Shown here piece by piece: positions 1-10,765 of a stretch of DNA of 64,000 bases. Source of the DNA: Hirudo medicinalis (lineage: Eukaryota; Annelida; Clitellata; Hirudinida; Hirudinidae); assembly GCA_011800805.1 (NCBI GenBank), contig MPNW01000274.1:117203-181202 (forward strand), given 5' to 3'. Every line of letters begins with the position of its first letter. Within the stretch, counting starts at the first letter, position 1. The translations under genes were made by a program, and so were the position numbers. The notes beneath the pieces were generated by a model. It saw only the letters and a list, made by a program, of their open reading frames with translations. It did not search any database and was not told the DNA's origin.

Positions 1-27
1 ATTGTCATCGTTTATGTATTCCATTAG

Positions 28-1195
28 GATCCTCAAGCACTGAACATTGCGATTGAAAGTCTGACCATAGATGGATGCAACATTGAGGATCTCGGAATAG
101 ACTTCACACTGCCTGGTTATCCAGATGTTGAAATGACAAAGGGAGGCAAAAATATGACGCTCACAGCTCACAATGTTGATCTTTATGTGGACGTAAGTTG
201 TTAGCCAACTGCTCAACATGCTTTCATCCAGACATTACGTATTTTAAATTGATCTCTAAAGTCATCACATTTTTCTGAGATGAATTCCAAGTTATTAATT
301 CACAGCTTCTGTTTGATTGGTATCTAACTGGAGCACCGACGAAGAAAATGTGTGCCTTAATGGAAGGTTTCACAAAGGTTCTTCCAAAACATTTTGTTGG
401 CATGCTGGGCTTTGATGAAGTAAGTCTAGGTTAAATCAAGACAGGGTTGTTATTATTCTCTATTTTAAAACAATTTTAATTAGTGTAGTTAAATAGTGGA
501 ATTATTACTTTTATATTAGGCTATGAGAAGTTTTTGTTTTACAAAAATTCAACGAGAACTGCATTTCTTATTTGTCATCACAAATCAATTTAATTTTGAT
601 AAGATTCATTTCTAAGTAATTTCACAATTAATGATCCAAAATACTTGTTGATTATAATATCACTAATTTTTTTTTTGTTCTTCCAGTTCTGCTCAACGCT
701 GCGTGGTGAAGACGACAAACCATGGGAGAGTGGAACGATATGGAAGTACTGCACGACAGATCAAGGTTACAACATGGATTCTGAACCTGTCAAGTTCCTC
801 ATTGAAGTTATGTCTTCGTTTGATTCTAAGGAACGTTCCTTGTTTCTTGAATTTGTAACTGCACTTCCGAGACTACCACTTGGAGGTATGAAATAAGTCT
901 TTATTATTTTGGTATACATAGTTTTCGTGATTATCAAATGTGATTGCAATCAATGTTATAGAAATATTGGATTGACAGCTAACGCTAACAGCTAATTACT
1001 TATCCAGGATTCAAAGACCTTGATCCAAGGATATCTATTTGCCCCTTCAAGGTTTCCAATCCTGATGCTTACTTGCCCACATCAGTGACTTGTTCAAATA
1101 TCCTCAATCTGCCAGAATACAGTAGCGTTGACATTCTTAGAGAGAAACTTCTCTTGGCAATAACAGAAGGAAGACAATCCTTCCGGATCGTTTAA
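28..1195 (+). CDS. TRIP12-like: TRIP12-like HECT E3 ubiquitin ligase, C-terminal end (partial at window edge)
   Basis: Four exons are visible: 28-192, 306-419, 687-885 and 1008-1195 (stop TAA), joining in one frame to 221 residues. They encode the C-terminal part of a HECT domain. Motifs typical of TRIP12-class ligases are seen: EDLGIDFTLPG in the first exon, LFLEFVTALPRLPLGG at the end of the third, and the catalytic-loop pattern LPTSVTCSNILNLPEYSS in the last, where the Cys after Thr should be the residue that accepts ubiquitin as a thioester. The protein ends QSFRIV, close to the usual TRIP12 end. The N-terminal lobe and any ARM/WWE regions lie outside the window. An AATAAA at 1241 is a plausible polyadenylation signal. 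A paralog with the same intron positions lies at 42250-47199. TRIP12 transfers ubiquitin to nuclear substrates; that role is inferred from family. Confidence 0.9.
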
Positions 1196-2097
1196 TTCAA
1201 AAGTCTTTTTAACGTTTGTTAAATTGCGGCGTTATTTTTCAATAAATAGAAAATTTAAAAGAGACCAGAAACAATTAAGACATTTCAGATGTTGTAAAAG
1301 CGGTGAAATCTTACATAGGGTTGTTTAACATGTCAAGTTAAGATAGTAGGGTTCTTGCGTGATCTCAAGTTATAAGTGCACATAACATGCTGGAGTTAAG
1401 TGCAGGATTACAGTAAGAAAATAAATAAGTAACTGATATTTGAGAAAAAAAACATAGAATATTGAAAATTTTTGCACATAAAAGAATGTTATATCCTGGT
1501 TGACATGCTATGCAGATATGGTAATACGGTACTTACTATGACAGTGAAAGAACTTATTCTAAAAAGTTCAGTCACCTCTTGTCTGCTGTTCAGAAGTTGA
1601 CGTTCAGAATTGTTTTTAAATAAAAATCGTGTTTTAAAATGTCCGAATGAAGTCAGCGACTCTTACTAAGAAACAAGAGAAATTTAATTTATTAAATGCA
1701 AATTTTGAATGCTTTCTTAAATCGTTTAGCAAATTGTTTTGAATTAAATTTTGAACGCCGAATATTTTTAAATAAATATTTGCTTTGTAAATATTGGTAT
1801 ATTGTATTATAAATATAAAGCTTTGATGATTAAACGAAAAATTTGACGTTAACTTATTTTAAATTGTTCGGAAATTATTTTATAACCGACGATAAATTTT
1901 ATTAAAATGTAAAAATTTTATTGCAACAAAATTATTTTTTTAAAGTTTATTATTAAAATTTTATTGCTTTTAATAAAATAAAAATTACGTCGAAGTATCT
2001 TTGATTGTTGACATGGACGAAAATCCGCTGCCTAATATTCAAAAACTCGAAGCGCACATTTGATTAGATTGCAGATCATATTACAAACATTAAAACG
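1196..2097. other. Intergenic spacer
   Basis: Short 3' UTR of the HECT gene, then AT-rich DNA with no recognisable gene. The last 100 bases hold the presumed promoter and 5' UTR of the SR factor; no TATA box stands out. Confidence 0.5.
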
Positions 2098-3402
2098 ATG
2101 TCTCGTTATCAAAGCAGAGAAGTTAACGAAAATAAGGTTTACATCGGTAACCTGCCTAAGAACGCTGACGAAAAGGAACTCGAGAGGGCTTTCGAAAGGT
2201 ACGGAACAATTAAGAGTGTTTGGGTGGCTCGCAACCCACCCGGTTTTGGGTTTGTTGAGTTCGCCGACCCGAGGGACGCCACAGATGCCATCAGAGGATT
2301 GGACGGAAGGTTGGCAATATTTTTTAGATTCATTTCTAGTTAATAATTATTCGATCAATTACCGATGCCTCTTAATTTTTAATTTACACTCGTTGTAACA
2401 TTCACATCAAACTAACGATTGTCTTGATTTTATTTATCTAGCTCTGTCTGTGGTTCAAGGGTGAGGGTAGAACCCGCTACAGGAGGTACGAAGAGCAAGG
2501 GCAGGGGTGGCGATTTTAGGAGACGGGATTTCGGACGCAGAGAATCTCCGAGACGAGGTTACTCGCCTCGGCGTACAGATTCTCATAGGAGAGGATATTC
2601 CCCAAAGCGCAGGGACTCACCCAGACGTGATGATTCTCTTAGACGTAGGGATTCACCAAGGCGCGATGATTCTCTAAGACGCAGGGATTCTCCAAGGCGT
2701 AATGACTCTCCAAGAGATAGATCCTTGTCTCCCAGAGACAATCGTCGTACCCCTGAGAGTCCACGAAGAAGCGCCAGTTTCAAGAGAGAAAGCGACGGTT
2801 CAAGAAGAAGAGCAAAAAGGTAAACAAAGTTCCATGATCATCGTGTTTCATTCAACTTAAGCTTCAGATAACCAATACGCAATAACGCATGCTGACTGGA
2901 CTCGTTTTAAACCATTATGTGCCTGCAAATTTTAGACATGCATGGCCTTAAGAGGCAACTTAATCTTTCGACATTCTGCAATTCTGCAACAAACCGTAGT
3001 AGACGGGCTGTCGACAGGTGTACGTCGTCCTCAACTTTCCCCCCAAACTTCATTCTCTACCTTCCAATGACTTCGTGCGGAAAAAGTAGTTGAAGTCGGG
3101 TCTTCAGTCGGCGTCGTTATGTCTCGTCACTACTCATCCCCATCTACAACTTCTACGTTGCTTAGATCAGTCGTCCGATTCTACATACTAGCATCGTAAT
3201 TTGTGAGTTACAGACATCAATATGACCGAAACGGCACGTAGATATAATTGCATGCTTTCTAGTAGGGTGACTTGTCGTTTTTGCCGACGTAGACTTTCTA
3301 ACATTTTTTTCATTTCTTTTTAGGTCGCCTTCCTCTCACAGATCCAGAAGTCGCAGCAGGTCTCCAGTTCAGTCTCCCAAGAGAAGAAGATCAAGGAGTT
3401 AA
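2098..3402 (+). CDS. SR splicing factor, SRSF3/SRSF7 type, no zinc knuckle
   Basis: Three exons (2098-2309, 2442-2819, 3324-3402) give 222 residues. An N-terminal RRM spans about residues 10-80 with RNP2 VYIGNL and RNP1 GFGFVEFA, and the [10 protein letters not shown] segment typical of SRSF3/SRSF7. Exon 2 is an RS domain built from tandem Arg-Arg-Asp-Ser-Pro units (roughly 2530-2700); exon 3 adds a short RS tail. Such proteins bind exonic enhancers in pre-mRNA, recruit U1/U2 components and couple splicing to export. No CCHC knuckle is present, unlike the paralog at 8960-10765, so by architecture it is closer to SRSF3, although the long RS repeat is more like SRSF7. The 504-bp intron before the last exon holds a candidate poison exon (2936-3017). 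AATAAA at 3617 may be the polyadenylation signal. Confidence 0.9.
2936..3017 (+). other. Candidate poison cassette exon in SR factor intron
   Basis: Inside intron 2, preceded by AAATTTTAG and followed by the good donor GACAG/GTGTAC. If included after exon 2 (phase 2) it reads into an in-frame TAA within six codons. SRSF3 and SRSF7 are known to limit their own expression through such exons. Inferred only. Confidence 0.3.
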
Positions 3403-4530
3403 TTATTTAAAGCGTTGTGAAGATCAAAATAGGGAAAATCTAGAAATTAATATTCGATCATGGAATGATCAGTTATTGAAATTAGTAAACATTGAAAAAA
3501 TTACATTAATTCACGTCGTGTCTTAATCGGTGCAAATGGTGACAAATTAGATTAATAGATTAACTGCCTTCCTAAAATAGATCTCAACGCCAAACAATGA
3601 ATAAGAACAAGTATGAAATAAAACGCATTTCAAAACGATTTTAAGTTTACCTAGGGATTAATGTCTGATTAGCAGAGTACCTGAGATTTCACAGAAATCT
3701 GAATATATTTCTGAAGTCACAACAAATTCCACCATTTTAAGAAATTGTTCCAAAACGAATTGCCATTGGGATTAATTTTCGTGGTGGGAAGCAAGTTCTC
3801 TTGGAGGGACTTGGTGGTTGTTGATACTCTAAAAGGTTTGTCCGAAAGCGCACCTGATAGGAAATAAGTTTTCAAAATAATGCTTGTAATGTTTTTAACG
3901 ATTTCTGAATTCTAATAATGATATTCGGTCGTACAAAAAAGCGCCCATACAACATAAAAACATTCGTTAAGATTACGCAATGTTTTCATGTTGAGCATGA
4001 TTCCGTTTGTTGGTCTAATGTTTTTCAGTCTTACTTGTTGATTTCCTTGAAATAACCTCCAACGAATTTGTTGAAACTTTAATTTTCTTTCCTTAAATTT
4101 GTGTCAAAAAATATATGTTATTCATTACAAAAAAAGTGGCACTATTTATCATGAAAACATTTTATTACATGTCAATAAATTATAAAGTTTCTGTATTATT
4201 TGCATGATGTCAAGAGGAATATGTTTTCTTAGAAATTCATCTAAAAATATTCAAAGTAGAATAACAGTAGGCACACATTCATGTGCACATGTTATGGGCA
4301 GGTCCTGGTTGACCTGTGAATTGAGCTCAACATGAAGCTATAGTTTCAATAATTTGAAATTGCTGAATAAAAATTGCTGAAGCATGAGTTATTCGAGCAC
4401 GTGTTGTTTTTGTTATTTTTGTTATTCGTTTCACTAAATAAACACATGGAGAAGAAGAATACATTGAACTATATTATAAGAATCAAAAAAGATTCACAAT
4501 CATTGATTATCAATGATAATTTATCATTGA
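3403..4530. other. Convergent intergenic spacer
   Basis: 3' UTR of the SR factor and downstream region of the metalloproteinase on the opposite strand. No coding region supported. Confidence 0.5.
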
Positions 4531-7500
4531 TCATTGTCCCTCACCATAGATGCTTTCAATTCCACTGATGTCATCAGGATTGAGTGAGAAATTATTTCTG
4601 TAGTAGTAAAATGCATACATAATTGCCTGAGGCAAGCTACTGTGATCCAGACCCAAGGCATGACCAAGTTCATGGGTGAGCAGCTGTCTTAAATTGATGA
4701 CTGGATGATGCATTAAAAATTATTTTTAGAAATTAATTATCATTTTGTGTAATAATTATAAATGGCAATGGTATTCATTAAGGGGTTGCTGTAATGTTGC
4801 AACTCATGCAAGTTTTTTGATTGCACCTTCGTTGTAGTATTCGCTCCCATTGGTCCAGAGTTCAGAATCGTCCAGGTGAACCTCTCCTGATTCGGGTAAG
4901 AAAGTGTGACCCACAAACATCCCTCTTCCATCAAATGGAAAACCATCACCATGGTCGAGTGAGACGAATCTGATCTTTATGTCGCTTGTGTTGGATGTGG
5001 CTTTGGAAAGGGTCAAGGGTGTTACTTCTCTCCAATCCTAGAAAAAAAATCCAATAAGAATGAATGGGTGGGTGGATGGATGGACGAACGGATAGATAAT
5101 TAAATAATAGGATTGAGCGTACAAAAGTCTTCTTCTCCTTCTTGACATGTCTGCGGCGTTTGACACTGTGGACCATGACATCCTCATTGCCAGATTGGAT
5201 AAAACATTTGCAGTTCGCCAAACGCCGCTGCAGTGGTTTAGAACATATCTTTCGGGAAGAAGTCAAACAATACTATCTTCATCCTCATGCAGCGCTAAAC
5301 AGCTCATTCAATCAGGCGTTCCACAGGGCTCTGTACTGGGACCAATTCTCTTCTCCCTATATGTTTCAGACATTGCGGGTANNNNNNNNNNNNNNNNNNN
5401 NNNNNNNNNNNNNNNNNNNNNNNNNNNNNNNNNNNNNNNNNNNNNNNNNNNNNNNNNNNNNNNNNNNNNNNNNNNNNNNNNNNNNNNNNNNNNNNNNNNN
5501 NNNNNNNNNNNNNNNNNNNNNNNNNNNNNNNNNNNNNNNNNNNNNNNNNNNNNNNNNNNNNNNNNNNNNNNNNNNNNNNNNNNNNNNNNNNNNNNNNNNN
5601 NNNNNNNNNNNNNNNNNNNNNNNNNNNNNNNNNNNNNNNNNNNNNNNNNNNNNNNNNNNNNNNNNNNNNNNNNNNNNNNNNNNNNNNNNNNNNNNNNNNN
5701 NNNNNNNNNNNNNNNNNNNNNNNNNNNNNNNNNNNNNNNNNNNNNNNNNNNNNNNNNNNNNNNNNNNNNNNNNNNNNNNNNNNNNNNNNNNNNNNNNNNN
5801 NNNNNNNNNNNNNNNNNNNNNNNNNNNNNNNNNNNNNNNNNNNNNNNNNNNNNNNNNNNNNNNNNNNNNNNNNNNNNNNNNNNNNNNNNNNNNNNNNNNN
5901 NNNNNNNNNNNNNNNNNNNNNNNNNNNNNNNNNNNNNNNNNNNNNNNNNNNNNNNNNNNNNNNNNNNNNNNNNNNNNNNNNNNNNNNNNNNNNNNNNNNN
6001 NNNNNNNNNNNNNNNNNNNNNNNNNNNNNNNNNNNNNNNNNNNNNNNNNNNNNNNNNNNNNNNNNNNNNNNNNNNNNAGGGAGACCGTTCATTCTACGTC
6101 TGTGGACCCAGGATATGGAATTCCCTTCCAACCGAAGTCCGTGTTGCACCGACAATAGAACATTTTAAAAAACTACTTAAAACCTACCTGTTCAGTCGAT
6201 CGTCTTGAATTCAATTTTTGATTGTGTTTGTTTTTAATCATTACTTTTTACTTTTTACTCTCACTCAATGATTGAACTTAATTGCTGGTGATGTTTGTCA
6301 TAGTGCCTGCACATCCCATTGGGATAACTTGTGCACTCTAAATATGGGCTAAATAAATGTAAATGTAAAAGTGTAAGGTTGTCTCACATTAATGGCGGTT
6401 TCTACCAACTGGTCAACAATTGCTCTATCTTGAAGTTCTGGTGAACTCGGGTAGTTCAGCACTCTGAACGTCAGGTTAGCTCTATTCCATCGTCTACCTG
6501 AGAAAGGGAGTTGTGGATAATGATTTGCCGGTAGAGCGATTTATTACTTTGTAACCCACTGAACAAATGTGGTAGAGTGTTTAATTTAATGCCGTTTCAA
6601 TTGTTTTTAACCCTAATAATTGATGGCCAAAAGGATTTTTTTAAAGAAAAATTTAATCATTCAATTATCCCTGCGTAATTGTACACTAAATGCTCACTAT
6701 TCTTTGGCTGTGCGTCCAGATCAACTTAGTATGAATGGCCTGAAATAGATTGCTCTCCTTATTCTCGAACTTTAGTCGCTTCTGAATGCATTATTATATT
6801 TCAATTACTTTTTCCATTTATGAGCAATTATAAAAGAATTGTCTTTTTTGACCTTCACTCAGATTTTTTATTAAATGCAAATAAAGAATTTCTTGAAATA
6901 CTTTTGAGGCTAACGAGCACCAAAAAGGATCAACTATTTTTGTAAAAAGAATCGAAGCTTTGCTTTAAACTGAAAAGATTTTTGTTCTTGCATCTCTAGC
7001 TGTCTCAAAGAACTGTCCTGTATCCATATATATACTTTGCCAGTTATTATTATCCGAATAATATTTCTACGTAATCTTCACAATGTCCAAATTTTACAAA
7101 TGATTTTACTAAAGCTGTTGAGGTTGATATCATAGCTTGAAACAAGATGAAAACACCTTAGCATCAAAAGAAATTCTGAACAAATTCTTCACCAACCGCT
7201 CGCCAAAAACCTTTTCCTTCTGCTGTGCCATTTCGCTGTTACATCTGGAACATCGAGAACTTGGCACCGTGGTGATTTCATGAGTTTTTCTGTAGCCTCG
7301 TCTAATTTTCCTGTATACAATATTTATTATAATAAAATATAAAATATTAATAAATATTTTTTAAAAAGTCTGCATTAGTAAAGTAACTTTTACGTCCTTA
7401 TCAGACTTTACTTTGTTTGCTATTATTGCTACACTGCCATAAAGTCTCAGCGTGATAGGTTTTAAGGGGTTTTCTATTCTTAGGACACTTTCAATAATTC

Positions 7501-8346
7501 TTCTAATAGTTTTATCGAGTTCTAATCTTGTTCGTTATTTGTTTAGTTGTTTGATGAAGTATAAACATATAAATACATTTTATCTTCTACATTAAATCAC
7601 TTGCATTGCTTAATCATTTGCAATCTCAAAAAACATGTTTATACCAAACCACTTTGAAACAAAGAAAAGAGTTTCAAAGCAATAAGAGAGGACACAAAAA
7701 CAGTAATTTAAGGTAATATTCTGAGAATGTGAATGGATTTCTATTGATAAACCTTCGCCGAGGTTTGCTCTGTCGAACCTGTTTTAGGAAGTCGTGCAAA
7801 TTCTTGAAATCTCTTTATGCCTTCTGTTATCCTTGAATCCGTCTTTCCATCATTTACATCTTTGTTGCCATTTGTAACTTCACTCATGTAGCCGAATTTG
7901 AGCAAATAATTCTAAAAATAATGTAATTATTAATTTCATTAGAGGAGGTTTAATGTGATAATGTGATTGTTTTATAATGCTCAGTGGTAGTCTTTAATAT
8001 TGTCATAATAACTTTGTTATAAACTTAAACAAAATTATGCAGCGCCATAAAGTCTGCTTAACGTGCCAGACATATCTGATTATAGTCGTCATGACAGAAT
8101 ACACTCGTAATGCCATTACAAAGAAATTATACTGAATAACTTTAATTTCTTGGAAGTTCATGCTTTTATTAATCACCATTAAATAAGTGTTTTGACGCTC
8201 ACTTTCACAAAATCATCTGATAGTTCTTCAGCGTAATTCAAAAATTCCGTTGTAGAATGACGCAGATGGGTGGTTGGCGCAGCTTGTTTCCCAGGAAACT
8301 GAATGGAAATACCAATAAGGATCAAAAACACGTTCCTTAGTTCCAT
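4531..8346 (-). CDS. Matrix metalloproteinase, minimal domain form (no hemopexin)
   Basis: Six minus-strand exons (8346-8203, 7911-7779, 7310-7197, 6497-6388, 5037-4827, 4700-4531) join in frame to 293 residues. Residues 1 to about 20 look like a signal peptide (MELRNVFLILIGISIQFPG). A peptidoglycan-binding-like prodomain follows (NYLLKFGYM from residue 49), then a cysteine-switch segment SPRCQVLD (Cys108), a furin site RRKR at 123-126, and the catalytic domain with DGRGMFVGHTF, zinc site HELGHALGLDH (247-257) and Met-turn Met265. The protein stops 28 residues later, so it has no hinge or hemopexin domain and resembles matrilysin (MMP-7) in plan. Expected role: secreted, proprotein-convertase-activated zinc protease acting on extracellular matrix. 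The switch is unusual: PRCQVLD rather than PRCGxPD. Intron 4 carries a retrotransposon remnant and an assembly gap. Confidence 0.93.
5140..6372 (+). mobile_element. Non-LTR retrotransposon remnant (CR1/Jockey-like reverse transcriptase), interrupted by gap
   Basis: Left of the gap (5147-5381) the plus strand encodes a reverse transcriptase segment with SAAFDTVDHDIL, LSGRSQ and SGVPQGSVLGP, conserved RT blocks of non-LTR elements. Right of the gap (6078-6208) is the C-terminal end with the pattern PRIWNSLPTEVR ... FKKLLKTYLF before a stop, common at the end of CR1/Jockey-like ORF2 proteins. The sequence then runs to a tail of ATGTAAATGTAAA repeats (about 6345-6370). It lies in antisense orientation inside a metalloproteinase intron and lacks a 5' end, as expected of a 5'-truncated copy. 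Whether the frame is intact is unknown because of the gap. Confidence 0.88.
5382..6077. other. Assembly gap (696 N)
   Basis: Run of N inside the retrotransposon remnant; typical of unresolved repeat sequence. Confidence 1.
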
Positions 8347-8959
8347 TCTCCCATGTTTGGCTGCTTCTTTATATCAACAAAGTCTGAAGCCAACAAATGA
8401 GGCGAATTTTTTGAGCATTTATAAACTCTATAAATGGGGGATTCCCCTAGCTAACAGCAGTGCCTTAAGGTGTGAACAGGTTTGATGAGCTGAAGGAAAT
8501 CCTACGCATTTTAGAGGGTACTCACTCCCACCCCTTCCGGATTTTGTGAAACCTTGACTCCTTACGACACTCACAAGCAAAAATAGGTCGTCAGCTAAGT
8601 TCGGGGGAATTTTGAGGACTCTGAGCAAGGTGTCTACTGTGAGAATCTATTAAATGATCAAGGTTAATGAATTGAAGATATTATATTCCAAAGTTTGATT
8701 ACGATTTCAATTGGAACATTTGACCTCCGTTTGGAAAAAAGTCTAAAATATATTTTTTAACTCTTAAAAATAAAATAAAATTATAAGATATATTATGTCA
8801 TTGAAATAAAAATAAATTACATTGAAATAAAATTAATGTACAACTATTTGAAGAATAATCACTTTTGAATTATTAGCTGTCCTCGCTTTCCTCGATTGCA
8901 GCTTCGGCGCAGCATTGTAACCTTCTTTGTTGCCCGGCTCGTTCTAGGTTCAAAACAAA
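8347..8959. promoter_or_regulatory. Divergent promoter region between metalloproteinase (-) and SR factor (+)
   Basis: The metalloproteinase start codon (8346, minus) and the SR factor start (8960, plus) point away from each other across 613 bp. On the minus strand a TATAAA-like site lies near 8417-8425, about 75 bp before the start codon, and a GATATAAAG near 8369. The plus side has a pyrimidine-rich stretch at 8879-8930. No transcript data support exact start sites. Confidence 0.35.
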
Positions 8960-10765
8960 ATGTCTCGTTATCGCAACGACGTGTCCGAATGTAAAGTTTA
9001 TATCGGGGATCTGCCCAGAAATGCCGACGAAAAAGAAATCGAGAGGGCCTTCGAACATTATGGCACTCTAAAAAGCGTCTGGGTTGCTCGCAATCCGCCT
9101 GGTTTTGCCTTCGTCGAGTTCGAAGATCCGCGAGACGCCCAGGATGCCGTCAGAGGATTGGATGGAAGGTAAATGTACATCTGAGTATTTCGTCGATCGT
9201 GTAACTTTATATAACGTGATCAGGGTCCATCTTTATTACTTATACTACATCTTTGTTATTTTATTATTATTTTTTTATTACCAATTTCTTGATTATTTTG
9301 ATCGTTGAGAAATATGTTTTACAACTTGTTATAAATCGTTTAACGTTGTAAGCGAAAAAAGTAAACTAGATGGCAATCTCTGCCAAAGAAACTAAAAATT
9401 TTCCCAAAAAATTTCAGCTCGTTGTGTGGCGTGAGGGTCAGGGTTGAGCACGCAACAGGAAAGTCTAGACCAAAGAACTTCAGCAGAGGTGGAAGTTTTG
9501 GGGGAACCAGGAGAGATCCTCCATACAAGAGCAGGGATTCTCCTCGTCGCAACTACAACTCTTCTGGTGATAGGTGCTACATATGTGGAGACGTCGGTCA
9601 TGCATCCTATGACTGCCCGAGGTCTTCCAGCGGACGGGGGAGGGACTGCAGCAATGGAAGAGACTACAACAGGAGGGGAGATAGTGCTGGAAGAAAGAGG
9701 TAATGTTTTTGAGCATATGACACATAATTGCTGGTAGTTTGTAAATTAATTAGGATTACTGGATTACTTTGTTCTTAAATGAATTTGCAAGGCCTTCTGA
9801 CGAACATGTGGCTGTGAATTTTAGGTAAACATCGTCGTAAACCTCATAAAAGCACCCCCTTCATCATCTTATCATCACTCAACATCTTCAGCAGTTGCTG
9901 CTTCAACTGCCACTAATGGCCAAGTATGATCGGCACTTCGGAAGGTCGCATAGACCGTCCTAATGTTCTTCGCCTATATTGTTCGCCAAATGCTGTCCCA
10001 GAGCGCGGCCACGTTTTAGCGGGACCTGTAAAGCACCGCTGTAGGTCTGCAACCTTCGTAAACATCGGCGTCTGCCAAACTGCATCCGTCAATCTCCTAA
10101 GTAAATCTACGCTAAACTACTCCGACACTTCACAGTTTGTGAGTTGTGGAAATTACAATTCTTTCCGGTTTGGTAACGATCAATGGGAGCCAGAAATGCG
10201 GTCAACTGACGGCATCTTCTCTTTGTTGCTTCGACAGGTCTCCATCGTGGAACAGATCCAGGAACAAGAGCAGAAGTCGGAGCTACAGCAGGTAAGGAAG
10301 CATCTCGATATTCGTGATTTAGTTGCTGGAATTCATGTCACGTTGTCGTTGGCACGTGGTCTGTGCACAAGCTTGACTTGGCTTCTTTTGTCTTGCTATA
10401 CCTTTGGCAGCCGAGCAATGCTTTGTTTAAATGAACATTTGATTCAAATCATTCAACTTATTTCATTTTAAGGCTGCTAGGTTTTGAATGGCAGTCATTG
10501 TTGTGGCTGAGTTGTACTAGATCCTGTAGGAAGCTTTAAGTAAATTATCTGGAGGGGCATGCTTACATGCTTCTTTGAGCTGCATGCCAGTCAAAGCTTA
10601 AATTTCCATGACTAGTAGACACCTTAGGAATGGCATAATTTGTTGTTTTGAGACTTTTTTGATGAAATGATCAATCCATATTTGATTCTGACATTTCAAA
10701 GTGAGTCACAAATTTGTCTCAGGTCTCCCGTCCGTTCTTCAAGGAGAAGTAGGTCAAGGAATTAA
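8960..10765 (+). CDS. SRSF7-like: SR splicing factor with CCHC zinc knuckle, SRSF7-like
   Basis: Four exons (8960-9168, 9418-9699, 10238-10291, 10723-10765) give 195 residues. The RRM covers about residues 10-80 ([24 protein letters not shown]). Exon 2 carries a CCHC knuckle [15 protein letters not shown], the hallmark separating SRSF7 (9G8) from SRSF3; exons 3 and 4 add short RS segments ending RSRSRN. It should bind pre-mRNA, regulate exon choice and act as an export adaptor. Exon 3 is 54 nt with matching phase on both sides and could be skipped without a frameshift, shortening the RS tail. The first intron lies at the same position as in the paralog at 2098. Intron 2 contains a possible poison exon. 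AATAAA at 10912 is a likely polyadenylation signal. Confidence 0.92.
9825..10027 (+). other. Candidate poison cassette exon in SRSF7-like intron 2
   Basis: Preceded by GAATTTTAG (acceptor 9821-9824) and followed by GACCT/GTAAAG; another donor GCT/GTAGGT lies near 10041. Spliced after exon 2 (phase 2) it gives a stop at once (AG joined to GTAA). Higher GC than surrounding introns. Not experimentally supported here. Confidence 0.3.

Noticed and set aside
9926..10471. 181-codon plus-strand frame
   Set aside because: It spans an SRSF7-like intron and the real 54-nt exon in another context; GT-AG splicing of the RS exons explains the region better.
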